Assembly: GCA_032164295.1 (NCBI GenBank)
Contig: JAJHTX010000009.1
Coordinates: 1,054,001-1,118,000 of the forward strand
DNA length: 64,000 nucleotides
Direction: 5' to 3'
From: Inonotus obliquus
Lineage: Eukaryota; Basidiomycota; Agaricomycetes; Hymenochaetales; Hymenochaetaceae
The notes below the pieces were generated by a model, which saw nothing but the letters and a program-made list of their open reading frames with translations, did no database searches and had not been told where the DNA came from. Made by a program: the position numbers and the translations under genes. Below are positions 10,308-23,701 of the stretch, in pieces. How positions within the stretch are numbered: the stretch's first letter is position 1; each line of letters begins with the position of its first letter.

Positions 10308-13300
10308 CTAATCAATTTGTCCATCCCAGACATATCCAACAAACGCGTTCGGCCACCACCGTACCTCAACCACAATGCCTTCCACCCCTCCTTCCCCAAG
10401 TCCCTCCTCTTCTCCATCTCCTCCAGTTCTGCCACTGAGAACTGTCAACGGATCCTCCCTACAGACCTCCCCCAGCTCCTCCACTTCATTCACCAATTCC
10501 TCTGCAAGACCAACACTTAACGACTCATCACTAGCAATCCTTGTAGTCGTCTTCGGTCCGCTATCTAGTAGGGGGGAGAGTAGACGAGAGGAGAAGGAGG
10601 AAGTAGAATAATCTGGTGTGTGTAGGACGCGTAGACCGGATGTGAGTTGTCGAGTGTGGATGGGTGGAAGAGTATGTCGTGGGAGGAACGGGAGGACTTT
10701 GAGTGTTTGTTCGGGAGAGATTAGGGCTAGAAGGTTGAAACAGTCGACTTAGTAACCGCGAACTCGCTTCGGCATATTAGATTCTTTTTTTAAAAACGTA
10801 CCGACACCTCGAGCACGATTCCACCCTCCCCAGACTTCATCAAGTCCAACAATCCCACGCTTCCTCATAATACCCGCCTGTCTCTCTCCTTCCTTCCCTT
10901 TTATATCCATATCATTCCCTCCCTCAAGTACACTTGCAAGTTCGATGGCGAGTTGCTCAAGATACTTTTTCTCATCACTGCTCATATCAGCCGTTACCGC
11001 CGTGTTCTTCATATTCAGCCCTAATTGTCCGAGAGACGATCGGACGAAAGTTGCTTCTTCCGGTTCAAGCGGTTCGACGCTGGCCCCACTTCCAGTGGTA
11101 TTGGCATTTCGAGACGCAGCAGTTAACTGCTCGTTCAACCCTTTCGCAAGCCGTACCATATCCTGCGCCTTGGACATCAAAGCCTCTAAATCCTCAAACG
11201 CATCTGACATTCCCCGCTCCGTGTGTGACGCAGTAGTGTCGATATTCTGTAGAATCGCACCTGAGAGAAAACGGTCCCCGAATTAGTGTTAGATTCGGAT
11301 TCGTGATAGGTTTGACATTGGCACCGAATATCGAAGACTGAAAATAGTGTAAATTTGACTTACTGATTCCGGAAAGACCTGAAGGCGCTTGTAAGCCCTG
11401 TCCGGTAGGCTTCCAGCTGCTTGAATCTCGAGCCTGAAAATAGACAATTCAATCTTGGTGCCCACTGATAAAATCGGAAAGGAGGGACGGATAGACTAAA
11501 ACGAACCTCCCACTCCTTTTGTTGCAGTGCAGTCTTCAGCGCAGCATAAAATGCTTTGTCTCCTCCCTTCCGAAAGCTTAACCTAATGTACCTCTCCTTT
11601 TCGTCAACTTCAGCTAACGTACGTGCCTCGCTGAGAGCCGGAGAAACCGGTCTTGAAGTCGGAGCGGACTTGGAGGTGACGTGCAAGGATCCCGTGCCAT
11701 TTGCTGAAGAAGCCGATTCTGATATTGATGCGATGCTTCCTTCCGCTGATGGTAAGGGCGGCAAAGGTGTCCCACACATTTCGCATTCACGTAAATAAGG
11801 GTGGTTGAGGAATGTACACACGGTGCATGCGATACTGCTTGGCTTCCGTTTTCGTCTCCTTCTCTCGCCGTCACGAGCATCTTCTGTCGTCATGGACTGT
11901 GCAATAGGAGGCGGTGTACTTGCGCTGGATGATGGAAGAGATTTGGAGAATAGATGGGATACACCATGGTTCGCAATTACAGATACACTTTTAGTCGAGA
12001 TTATTGGTACCGGAACCGGCAATGGACCTGATTCTGATGCAGTGCTCGGAGAAACCGCAGAGCTCGACGGTCTCGGAGTTGCAGAAGGAGTGGCCGACGA
12101 TGACACATTACGAGGCATACCGCAAAGTCCACACGCGCTTCGAGCTGCTGGAGAACGGCCTGGCGCATTGCGATACCCACAGATCTCGCATTCCCATGAT
12201 TCAAATGGACTATCCGAAGAGCCTGAAGAGCCAGCTACTGGGCTCGATGTATCATTGGTCATTGGTGCTGTGGCTGCCAGCGTGGCCTTCGTTAGCGACG
12301 AACCAATAAGGGGCGTTGGCGCGACTATGCTCGGTTCCGATGAAGTTCCTACTTCGGTATCATGATCGGTCGGGCGAAGATGTAGCGTAATCTTTGGGGA
12401 GCTCGTGAAGAAACCCGCGTAGCTTTCCGTGTGTAAAATCACCTCCAGTGCGAGTGCTAAGGAAGCACCGCGCTCGTCTTCTGGTATCGGAGCAAGCATC
12501 GAAGAGGATGATGGAGCACCAGATATGAAGAATAGTCGATGGGACGTGATATGAATAGCACCGGACTGGTGAGCCGGTGATTTGTTAGGACTGTAAGGAA
12601 AATTCGTCAGTTCATTGCCCTATAATCATCAAGAAATTCGCTGAAGAGGTATAATTCAGAGAGCGGGATCGTCTCGGACTGTTTGTCAAGAAAAACAATG
12701 TTCCATCATTGATCCGAAATAGTGGAAGACTTCAAGCATCTCCACATAGCTCGCGCCAAGAATCAGACACCACCGATCCTCAAAGTGGTTAGTGCAACTC
12801 TCCGGGATATCGACAACATCGAAAGTTTGGCGCAAAAGTGAAAAGGCCCACCACCGTCGAGATAACCTACCCCATGTTATCGGCACGAGTCTGGGAGAAT
12901 GCTCGCACAAGTCCCGGATCTATGCTCGGTAACTCGCTATCGGGTCAGGCTTCTATCGGAGCCGTGACTAGGTGCGGTAAATCATAGCGTAGCATAACCG
13001 CAAAGCCATCATCACGACAGATATTTCGACAAATACATGCCTGCAGGACCAGTGTGTGAAGATAGTATTCACAAGTGCGATTAGTCAAAATCATGTTTGG
13101 CGAGAAGCTGTGCAGTGAAATATCAGAAAGGGTTGATGTGGAGTGAGAAAGCGGCGGTACTCTACCTGGAAATGAGACGATGGAAAGAGGAAAGGAGAAG
13201 TTATGCACATGTGTGCAGTGGAGCACTGGCTCACCCATCGTATAATCCAACACCATCCTGACTTGCGAGGAGGTGCTCATCATCATAAAGAAGAGCCGCG

Positions 13301-13350
13301 ACTGGTATTGTACCATCAACGGGCTGAGTATAGCGTGCGAGCGCACTCAT
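10308..13350 (-). CDS. VPS36: ESCRT-II subunit VPS36 (GLUE + two NZF fingers + EAP30), 722 aa
   Basis: CDS complement(10308..10747, 10802..11260, 11364..11433, 11507..12590, 13235..13350). VPS36 binds ubiquitinated cargo and phosphoinositide at endosomes. Exon 1 encodes the GLUE start (YTQPVDGTIPVAALLYDDEH ending VGLYDG). It joins PNKSPAHQSGAIHITSHRLF in exon 2, giving a continuous GLUE domain. Two RanBP2-type zinc fingers follow, WECEICGYRN with a second CGLCG pair and IACTVCTFLN with CEMCG; a zinc-finger insert also occurs in yeast Vps36. The EAP30 core carries the SEAFEDL-like block MSDAFEDLEALMSKAQDMV and ends GLAEELVNEVEELGEVCRED. The first intron is 644 nt, about ten times the local norm. 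Confidence 0.93.
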
Positions 13351-14408
13351 AAGAGAAGACAAATATCAATCTTGGCAAGGTCCACTGATGCAAGGAGTCC
13401 CGCGATACTTTGTATACAACGGTACGAAGCACTCAGATTCCACAGGTTTCTGGATGGATGCAGAGTGCGATATGAGTGGTCTCGAAAAGAGGATGGGAGA
13501 TGTATGTTATGTTTGAGGAAGAGTGTGATTGGGCGAGATCCGTGTTGGAAGATGTTGCATCACGTTACTCATAGTTTCCTATTCTGGGACACCCTCAGAA
13601 CAATTGCTCACACCGTTCCCCCGATCGTGTACACTCATGGCTTTATTCTGGCCACATTCTGCATCGCTTGGAGTGCCTGCATCTCTCCCAAGGCATTGGA
13701 AAGTAAACGGATGGGGGCTTTCTCTCAACTAACTCCGACTTCCCCACACCGCTCGACCCGTCTTATGGTGCCCCTTCGTGCTCGAGTCCGCCTCTGACAG
13801 GCTCTCGCAGCATCAATTTCGTGAAAATACACGCTGGACCGTTTTTGATTAGAATCAACCTTGCCATATCGCTATTGGATGAATCTGACACAGATATTGA
13901 AATCTTGTTCCGGAATCTGAATGCAAACCAGATCCACGTCTCCCCGCATCGCGTGGAAGTATTGCCGTGAGTTTTCTCCTTTACCGGCACTACCAAGGCA
14001 AGAGATGTCCAGCCGTGAGTTTTTTTCTCTAATGTGTATTACATTCTTTGCCTGCGAACCAGCTGATCAGAATAGCAGTTGTGCACTGGTTGGTCCGCCC
14101 TTTAACCCTGGTGTCCCAAAAGTCTCTCAAGGCCCTTCCCGTCCGCTGGGTTGCTCCCTCTTCTTCTCTGCCCTTGCGTTGAATCTTTCCTTAATCCTAT
14201 CTTGCCTCTCCCACGTCTTTTCGCCTCAAAGCTCCTTGCTCTGTGAGTCGTTTCTCTTGAGGAGCTACCCCTCCATCCGTCTAGATTCACGACCCTTAGA
14301 CCGTCATCCCCATTCTGTCGGAGGATAACTGCGTACTCTCCTCGTCACTTCGAACGACACCAGCTTGAATTACAGCGTTGGAGACTTGTGGAAGCCTTTG
14401 AATGCAAG
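13351..14408. other. Intergenic region upstream of VPS36 and the membrane protein gene
   Basis: This stretch of about 1 kb holds the VPS36 promoter. A plus-strand open segment around 13800-13972 has coding-like composition (HAGPFLIRINLAISLLDESD) but no recognisable family and no consistent splice model with the open stretch before it at 13529-13732. No other feature is supported. Confidence 0.45.
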
Positions 14409-17139
14409 ATGTTCGGGTCATACCAAGGAACTTGGCAACGGAGATATCAATCACGACTCCGGTTCTTGCTAGCGTTATACACTCTCGTGATATTTGTAGA
14501 TTCGGTGATGGCACAGGTATGTATTCTGCCTGAGTACTCTCATCTCCACGCATCTTCTGTGTGCGACACGTTCTTATGTATCATATAGAGGAACATAACT
14601 CTTGACGATACGGATTTATACATTCTGTACGCGCCCGCACAGTCCTGGCATGCAAGCACAGTGGAATGCGACACTTGCCTTTCTCCTGTGAGCTCGCTGG
14701 CTCACGGTGGGACCTGGCACGATGGGACCCACATTATTCCTACAGTGGACGAAGATGACGAGGGTTTCGTGGGAGACTTAGATGGCGACGGCACAACAAG
14801 CGTATCTGCAATAACGGGGTCGTCTAGCACGTCAAGTGCTCAACCCGCACAGACAAGCGCTACGACTAATGTCTCCACGGATGATGATGATGATCACGAT
14901 GACGATGACGACGACGGCGACGGCGACAGACACGGTGGTAAGGGCAAAAACAGTTCTCGGAGACGGCGATTCACACGTTATATTCGAACGTAAGGGTTTT
15001 TAATTTACTTGTGACAATCTCTGACATTTTGAAATGCCTTTCTCGAAGATCGAAACGGCGTTCGTCAGCTATCAAGGACAAACGCGATGACGAAAATCCC
15101 TTCGAGGTTCAAAGTGTTGATGCGGATGATGCGGGCTTCCAAGACGTACCTGTCACCGCAACTCTGGACTTTACGGGTTCGTACATTTAGATTGCACTCA
15201 CAGTTGTGTCTGGTTCGTCGATCAGCTGATTTGCCGATATCGACATCTTTGCTGCACAAAATAATCGATAGGTCAAGCGGTCCATGTGTTTGCGATATTA
15301 CCTCTCTTTCCAGCACCGCCAAACACTACGCCGACATTCACGAATTTAAGCTTTACTCTCGACGGTGCATCACACGGCGTCTTTACGTTTCGACCGGATG
15401 CTACAGCCCCAACAACTCCAACCGTCAACAGTCCTGCTTCCGAAAAATTCCAATTCGATGTGAACATCTTCAGCGCTGCTGGACTGGATGATACGAATCA
15501 TTCTCTCGTCATAAACGTTGGCGTCGACAGTGTGCTTTTGCTGGATTATGTGATTTATACGGCCGGGCCGTCTGATCCTGCGAGTCCCGGTAGCCTGACT
15601 GCAGGCGTTCCAGATAGCGAGCGAACGGCAGGGACTGTACCAAGCTCGTGAGTATCGCTTCTTCATATCATTCGCTCCTTCATTCTCCAGCAATTCTACC
15701 GCGAGCCAACCATATCTGCTCTACGTGTCTTATGATGGACCACACTATCACAAAAGTTTCCTTTTATGGATTTTGTCTAATGCTGAGAAGTGTTCGGGAG
15801 CGCTTCAATCTCGGAAGGCAGCGGCAGCGGATTGGATAGTGTTAAACGAAGCAACTACGCGTCGTTTCAATTGAGCATTTTCTCCGTTATCTACGTGGTC
15901 CTTCAGTCATTCCTGATCCCTCCTTTCTCTTCTAAACCCTTCACTACGGACATCCTTCACCGTGAACTGACAATGTCTTCCCCCTTTACTACCGCATCAT
16001 CTATCGATACTTCACCAACTAATAGCGCATCGAGCGAGCACAACGTCGCCACCTTCGCAGGTGCAGTGGGTGGTTCATTTGGGCTTCTATCGGTAATTGC
16101 TTTGAGCCTTTGTATTTCGATCAAATGTCGTCGACATCGCGCAAGAGTGCGGGAAACCCGCGCTCGCGCCGCCTACGCACAGACCTTCACAGGCCGCGAT
16201 CATGGGGACGATGGACCAGATGATGATGAAGAAAACGGATTTGGACGTCAAGAAAATGGCCCTGATATGGCTCAAGCAAATCCTGCGCCGTTTGTACCCC
16301 GGTATTTCCCCGGATCGCTACCCTCATCCCCACCACCATACGCTCCACAGGGAGAGGGTGACCGTGTGATCGCGACTTCGCCACTTACCACATCCATCAA
16401 TCGAGCTGGGTTACCTGTAGCGGTGCCGTCAACACTTCCTCCGATAATAACTCTGCCGACAGCAACGCTTGACCTTCAAAGGACAACATCAAATAACTCA
16501 AGCAATAGTTACGCCGACCGGCCTCCGCCTACTCCACCTGCGGAAGATGCTCGCATCTCATTGTTTGGACCGCTAGGCGTGAGAGAGGAGCGGAACTTGA
16601 ATGGAGGCATAATTGGGCCGCTTCCTATTGATACGCCCTCACAAGAGGAAAGCGATCCGATGCTTAGTGTAGACGTTGATGACGAGTATAGGCGGGATGA
16701 TCGGCCTCCGGCTCGGATGATGAGGGAAGAGGACTCTGAAAGTATCAGTTCTTGCACGTTCGGAACAGCGAGAAGTTCGCGAGAATCGAGCTCGAGCTCA
16801 GGAACGGCTCCTTCTTCCGCGTACACGCCGCCTACCTTGCCGACTTCGAGTTCATCTTCCATGCGACCCAAACGCGGAGATGAAGTTTCACCGAATACCT
16901 TCCCAACTCTCTCCACTTCAACTTCTCTCCCATCCATGTCCGCGCCCCAGCCAACTCGACCCCTTTCTTCACCATCATTCCCTGACCTTGTTCCGAAGCC
17001 GATCACTTCTGGCGAACTAAGCTCATTAGCCTACCCGGTCCTGAACCCATCTCGAGTGCCTTTACCTCCGTCCTTGTACGGATACGGATCAGACATCGGA
17101 TCCCAGGAAACACTAGAAAGGCGCGACACCCGAACATAG
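14409..17139 (+). CDS. Secreted/single-pass membrane protein of Agaricomycete type, about 783 aa
   Basis: Likely exons are 14409-14516, 14589-14989, 15049-15176, 15272-15647 and about 15801-17139. Exon 1 encodes a signal peptide (LRFLLALYTLVIFVDSVMAQ). The extracellular part begins NITLDDTDLYILYAPAQSWH and TVECDTCLSPVSSLAHGGTW, a block I associate with a large basidiomycete family of cell-surface proteins. An Asp-rich spacer follows, then a beta-sandwich-like region with LDDTNHSLVINVGVDSVLLL. A transmembrane helix (AGAVGGSFGLLSVIALSLCI) with basic stop-transfer residues leads to a long Ser/Pro-rich cytoplasmic tail ending RRDTRT. The splice site into the last exon is uncertain: 15801 keeps the frame, but other acceptors are possible. 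The function is unknown. Confidence 0.75.
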
Positions 17140-19188
17140 TTCACGTGTCGAGTTCAACCGTTTAATTGTTAATATGTACGGTGAGTCCAGAACTGTACTC
17201 GCATCTCTTCTCCCCCCTTTCTTCCAGATCATTCATGTTCCTTTTTCATTTGAATTTACGAACACATCCGCTTTTGTTATCTCAATTTCCATATAAGAGC
17301 GAGCGTTCAGGGTATCTTTGGCGTATCACGGAAAGACGCGCAGACTTCAAAGCGCTGTGGGACCACAGCCTGTGTGCCTTGTGTAACTTCATAAGTCATG
17401 GGTCATATGACGAAGGAGATTACGGAGATTGCATTATGCTACGCTATTCTGTCGTTCTCGGCGCAGCGGAGCTTCCTTTGTTCCTGTATATACTCCCGTT
17501 GGTCTATTCTCATCATTCTCATTCGGACGTCGGGCATCTATTTCCCACATACCCCAGCGGCACATTCCGCGCTGCAGGTGCAGTTGGCGTTCACCAGTGT
17601 CCACGCTCATTTTGCCATCACCTGTTCAATTCTTCTTTCTTCGCGCCTTCCTCCCTGACTCGCTCTCACGCACAACTGTACTGACTCGAGCTCCCTCTTA
17701 CAGTCTACCAATAAAATCTCTGTAGTTTGTCTTCGATCGACTATCACATATTATGATCATGCAGTTACGTGTGTACTCTTCTCTTCTTCCGTCCGGGACT
17801 CCGATTACTTGTACCTTTGTACCTCTACCCTTCATGCGCGAGCTTTTATGCCTCATAGGTCGTATTCCCTGCTTTTTCAGCGCATTACATGATACCTCCT
17901 TGATATTCGTTGCTGTGTTGTAGCGCGAGAATGAAATAGAAACGAAGAGAGAATCTGCAGCTCCTCGCATTCATCGGTCCAGAGAGTCCGATTCTGAATA
18001 GATGGATGAAGAAAGTTCCCATCGTTCTGAACTAAACCATCAATAGAAAAACCCGACCGTGCAAGATTTTGCACCTAAAAGAGGTTCCAATTATTCGTAC
18101 CATTCATTCAAATTTCTCGCGTTTCTTCCCCTCCGTTCTTTTACATAAGTCTTACGTTCTGTATAGCCGCTTCGCGCTATTATTATTGTAACAAGTGCAC
18201 GGCGATTCTGGGCACTGGCACGTGGGTCCTAAGATACACACACGACACGAAAGAAAGGGCGGGAGTGGCTCAGGTCCTGTGTTTGTAATCAGGAACGAAG
18301 ACGCAAAGAATGGAAGGAAGTATGCATCCAGTATTCCTATGCTATGAGCCACCCTGAAGAAGTTCCATCAACTTCCCCGTCGGCCTGAACTTTAAACGCG
18401 CCCCCCAATTGCACTTTCCCAGCTCTTTTTCTGATGCAGTGTGGAAGTCGTTGCGGGGCGGCTGTAGTAGAAGTAGAACTTGGAGATGTCTGTGGTTGAG
18501 CTTACTAGCACATGCCCAACCTTCTAAGTTTCCGTTTCGGGTGCAGTCTATTCAAAATGTTTCAAATCTTTTACGCACTTGTGCGTGTTTCTGCTAATGG
18601 GAAGATTGAGGGGAATCATCGCTGTGTAGTAGGACCTTTAGTCGTGATGCACTTGAATTGCGATAACTCTGGTGCCTTTCCGTTGAGCGTCGAGAGTCGA
18701 GAGTCAACGAGTGAAAGGAGATGGGACTGTGGCCTTAGTTCGTTGTCGCACATCTCACGAGTGCGAGATTCAAGGAAGGGGAGAAGTTCGACGATACGAA
18801 GTCGTGGTCCATTATTAAGCAAGGAGAAGTAGGCTTAGTGAGCCGTATAGAGTGAGCGGTTGCCAAGTGTTTATCGCAGGAAGTAGGGAGCAGAGAGAGG
18901 TCGCTGGACTCAGGCCCTCGAGTAAAAAAAACCCCGAGTCAAAGGTGATCACTCTTCTGCTCGGACGTAGCGAGAAGGTTTCTACCGCATAAATCATCAC
19001 AAGTAGTCCTCACGATGTGCGACGAAACGAGACGCATTATACGCACGCCATGAGCATTAGGCAACTTCTATGCGACAAGAATCAGTAGGCGTAAATAAAC
19101 AAATCATACTTTTCGTCTTCGTCAAATAAGCAGGAAGATATTGTACCACCAGGATTCTATGCCCCCGGTGAAATCAGTCGAAAAATAA
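17140..19188. other. Intergenic, about 2 kb without recognised gene
   Basis: This is the 3' flank of the membrane protein gene and the 3' flank of the convergent PPR-like gene. One open stretch at 17166-17684 (plus) is pyrimidine-rich, lacks family features and probably lies partly in the 3' UTR. No tRNA, repeat or CaaX-type small ORF was recognised. Confidence 0.5.
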
Positions 19189-22100
19189 TCAAGCCCGAAT
19201 AACCTTATCCCTCCTCTGCCTCAGTGCGCCTGTATACGCATAACCCAGATAGGTTATCCATTTCAGATCCTTCAGACGTTCTCGGCCGGCTTTGATAAGC
19301 CGATGGCGAAGTAACTCTAGATCTCGCGAGGTCAGTAAAGGTGGAACTGTATCGTCTGGTACTTCGGTAGGTGTGGTTAATCGGATCAGTGGACGGTTGG
19401 CGTAGAGTAGTGTGCGTGTGCTTCGTATTTCCGACTTCTCCTGTGAAGGTTGGGAGATTGCGTGTGGAGTGTAGCGGGCGGTGAAGGTTCGAAGGAGGGA
19501 GAGTGCATTGTCCAAGTCATCGATTCTAGAGTTGGGAAGTAGATTGGTTAGTTTGCATAACGGAGATGAAGGCGATATACGTTCTTAGTTATGCATAGCA
19601 CACTTACAAAGAGTACATCCTGATCATATAGGCATAAGCTTGCTCAATCATCCTCGCATGCACCGTACGTGGATCTAATCCTTTTTCAACCTCCACCCAC
19701 TCTCTCCAGACATCTTCCGCAAATATCTTTGCAAATTCCCTCTCTTCTTTCTCTGATCCTGCACATCGCTCGAGAACTTCAACGTAGGTGCGCGGTATCC
19801 GTTCTACGGCTGTACGTCGAAATACTTCTTCATAAAGTTTCCGCGAGTTCTCAAGGGTACCATGCTTGTAATGCACCGATAGATAGGAGTTAAGTAAACG
19901 AGCAGTGAGCAAAACGCGGGAGAAAGGGCCTGGAATTGAGGCATCGGTTTCTCCTTCAGAAGATGCGGCAGCGCGAGGGGAGGAGGGGTGCAAGCCAGTT
20001 TCATCAACGATCCGTTCAAAGAGTGTGTCAGTCTCCGCCAGAATCTCTTGCCGAGTCTGCGGAGGCATTACGCTGAAATGAGCTTTCAAAGGGAGTGTAT
20101 TCTCTATTTCCCTCTGAGGAGATGGTAATCCTCCGCTTTGCGTCTCTGTAGCAGCGGTTCCTTGTGGTGAAGAAACTCTCATATCGGCCTCGTCAATTAT
20201 CACGGTGTCTTCACGTCGGAGAGGTGGTCTATACGACGCATAGGCATGGAACACATGCATTAGCGTCCTTTCAGTAAGCTCAACGTCACCCTCGACCTCC
20301 TTTCCACTTTCTCTTGCCTCCTTAGCGGTTTGATCGTAAATCTTTAGCATTTCTGCAAGTATCCACCTTGCTCGGGATAGATCGCCCCTTGTCTTCGCAG
20401 CCACAAGGAGCGCATCGAATGTCTCCTGTGTAGCATGCATAAGAGGATATCCAAAAGCATCTCTATGTCCGTCAAGCATTTCCCTCGCGAGGCGGAACGC
20501 TTCGCCCACATACTCAGCAGACCGCGCACACGCAAGTATCACAGCATTATATGCACCAACCGTCGGAGCATGTCCAGCTTCTTTAGTCATTTCAGTCCAC
20601 AAATCCAATGCCCTCACCGGGTCGGCAGTATACCCGGACTGTGAATACCCCGTGCCTGCGCATGCACGTATCATCAATGCATAAAGAGCGGGATCTGGCT
20701 TGGCGTGGGCGACATAACGCATGTGAGCGAAGAGATCCCATGCTTGTGCCTGGAATTGCGTCGAACGAACGGAGAACAACGCACAGATTAGGCGTGTGTA
20801 CGATTTTACGGGTGGAATGAGTGCAAGGGCTTCGTATTTATGTAAAGTCTCGAGAGCGGAAGGGATGCCGTAAGAATGAGAGGCTGGGGACGAAGGAGCC
20901 TTCAGGTGTGCTTTGATGTGAAGATCCCGCTGGAGCTCCGTGGGTTTGCCTAGAAGTATTAGGCGCTTAACGTTAGTCGCGAAGAGAGTTTTCTTTGGCA
21001 GGAGGACGTACCAATCGTGAGTTTCTCGAAAAAGGTTATAACGGAGGATACATCTCCTTGAGAGGCATGAACGTTTAGCACATCGTTCATGAGCTCCTCT
21101 GTAGGTTCTGCACCACATCGCTGTCAAAAAAACTCGAGTTAGACAACAATTATGACCTTTATCATTAGGTAAGACTGAAGTTGTACCTTCATCAAGAGCA
21201 AACAGTCCTCCGCAGCCTCAGGCTCATGTTCATCGATCTGTGCGATCCAAAATTGAGATAGGGAAGTCACCGAGAAAAAAAGCACTCACGCAAGTATGAA
21301 CAAGCGCATTCCATTCTCTGGGAGATAGCACTGCAACCGGAGCTATAGCCTTCCTACGCGCAGCCGAACTGGCTACGATTCTCCGCACAGACTCCATACC
21401 TCGAACGACGTCTATGACACGCAGTAATATACCATGATGCAGCTTTTCTTGATCAAGCCGTCCTGATAGTTCTTCGAGGGTATCTTCCTCCCCCCCAAGG
21501 ATTGTAGAAGATACTCCTGCCCGTCGTGCAGCAAGACGACTTGCTAATGAAGACGGAGACAACATTGTTCCCGTCTCCGAGCCTGTACAGACAGTCGAGT
21601 TGCCTTCCGCAAACAACCTGCTCTTGACATTCTCTAACAGCCCCTTTCGCTCCCTCCGTTCCTCAGCCTCCAACTCTTCCTTTTCACTCTGTAAGATCCT
21701 ACTTGTCGTTGGGGAAAATCGCGTCTGTGCTTCCGACTCCGACTGAGGATGAGCAAGGAGGTCGGCATAGAGGTCACGTAATTGCGGTTCTGTATAATGA
21801 AGTTCTTCTTCAGAGTATAATTCAGGGTTCGCAAGGGCTATTCCCGTCTCTTTTGCATCTAAAGCGTAGAGCTAGATAAGATTCAAGTCAGCTCCTCAAA
21901 CGGTTGCGCAACCATGGAAATGAGTAACGCACTTCACCGCCCCCACGGCCTGTTTGTCTTACGAGTGACTCGATGCGATCGTGCAATAACGATGCTGCAG
22001 CAGTAGGTGCACTGAGATTCGGATTTGCGTGTCTAGTATTTGAAGGTCTCCTTACATCTTTCGCAATACTCGTCGGACGACGTCTGCACAGACACCGGAA

Positions 22101-22380
22101 TTCAGCTACGTCATTCGGGCACATCTAAGTCATGAATACAAAGGCACCTTTCACGACCATCCTTCTCAACCAACGAAGGACTCAAATACCCTTCTCTCAA
22201 CTCTGGTCTCAACTCCGGGGGTCTGGTCTTCACCGCTAACGAATGTGCACGGCGGTTTCCAGCGATTCTAAAAGCCTTACACGAAGCATCTAGGCGTTGG
22301 CGGGCCTGCGCTTGAGCAAGCGTGAGGTCAAGAAGATAGAAGGGAAGCTTTAGAGCTTGTCTGTGCGTCCCAGCGGACAT
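19189..22380 (-). CDS. PPR-like (pentatricopeptide) protein, probably mitochondrial, 934 aa
   Basis: CDS complement(19189..19525, 19608..20949, 21012..21120, 21187..21237, 21290..21871, 21933..22083, 22148..22380). The middle of the protein carries helical-hairpin repeats of PPR type: KPDPALYALMIRACAGTG, APTVGAYNAVILACARSAEY and ATQETFDALLVAAKTRGDLS, spaced about 35-45 residues apart. PPR proteins bind organellar RNA; in fungi most act on mitochondrial transcripts. The N-terminus is Arg/Lys/Ala-rich and low in acids (MSAGTHRQALKLPFYLLDLT), compatible with mitochondrial import, although I cannot prove it. The C-terminus is Arg-rich (GALRQRRDKVIRA). All seven exons join in phase. I cannot name a specific orthologue. 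Confidence 0.82.
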
Positions 22381-23701
22381 GAAGTGAGTGAGCGACTCGA
22401 AAATTCTTTGGTTTGGGAGACTTGACGAAGATCTGCATACTAAAACGGTGAATTATTCCCACGAAAGTGATGGAATCAATTCCGCCACCGGACTCTCTCT
22501 TCTTCACCTTTTTGAGGACAAAACTGTCGTTCCCGTGGCCGTGGAGGCGCAATACTGAGAATGTAAATGGATAAGACTGCTTGTCCGTTTGTGCTTGAAT
22601 ACCACAAACAAGAACAAGTAAATGCCTGCCCATCTCTCACATTCACAATCACCAATACGAAATCTTGGTATCAATGTTTTGTATGCTTTTCCCCTGGTTG
22701 ATTTTTGCCCATATCTGACCGAACGTGTCATAGGAAAGCCTAGTTACCAACTATTCTGATCCTCATGAAAAAAAATCACCGGATGAACTCCTTCGAGATA
22801 TTTTCCGCAATAGTTTTAGTACTCCGTCTTTACTTAGACCGCGACTTTATAGCGTTCATGGAGGCTAAGCCAATAAAGATTCAGAAAGTGGGACGAAGGA
22901 ATTTGGAACCATAGGAATGATTCGACATTATTCAGGGAAGGATACAAACTTTGGTTCTGTGGATTAATATTCTTTTGACCTGAATATCTACTCCCGCGAA
23001 ACCAAAGGTCTAATAGGAGTTTCGCCCACGGATTTACATACTGTAATCAGCTGGGACTAATCGAGAGCTACATTTCGCACCATGGGCAGTCCATGTTTCT
23101 CATATCGGTCTCCGAAAGAAGAAATACAAGATTCGTTGCTTGGAGTGATTGGGTTCTTGGTTATTTCTATACGATTTCTATATATCTCTCCAGGTTACGA
23201 ATAAATCCAAGGGAACAATATTAATGCTGATGTGTGGAACAGATACAGTACTTTCATCCAAGGGATCGACGATGAAAATGTCCAAAGACTTGAGTATCGG
23301 CATATCGCTCATTTTGCCTCCAAACAACGAATAGCAATAGCATTCCTCCTTTTCGGAGACCGATGTGACGAAACTGGACCAGTAATGGTGCATGCACGCA
23401 AAAGTAGCATTCGATTTTTCCCAGTTGATTAATTCCATGCTCAGGTAGAGTGTAAGTGCCCGCGGCACTGCAGTGCAGACGCTACCGGCCGAAAAGCGTC
23501 GATCTAATCTTATCCTAATTCGCGTTCGGGAATTTCTGCAGGGTAATGTCACAGGAATAGAAATCCAGGTCAAAAGATGATTTATTAAGTCATTTAACCA
23601 GAGTTTGTACTCTTACTCTTCCCAGATGTGTCTACATGCTGTTGTCTTACCGATCCAATCAAGATAATGTCCAATCATCCCTAATTTGTTCGCCCCGCAT
23701 C
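22381..23701. other. Intergenic, no gene recognised
   Basis: This is the promoter side of the PPR-like gene and the 3' flank of the F-box gene, about 1.3 kb. The open stretches present (for example minus 23178-23573) show no domain and no supporting splice structure. Confidence 0.5.

Noticed and set aside
13347..13480. Minus-strand frame ending Cys-Leu-Leu-Leu
   Set aside because: It overlaps the VPS36 start region and has no Met in frame; the terminal match is probably chance.
13273..13797. 174-codon plus-strand ORF antisense to VPS36 exon 1
   Set aside because: It is a shadow of the VPS36 first exon and promoter, with no domain or coding-like periodicity that I can see.
17166..17684. 172-codon plus-strand ORF downstream of the membrane protein gene
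   Set aside because: It is pyrimidine-rich, overlaps the expected 3' UTR, and competing open frames exist in the same interval.
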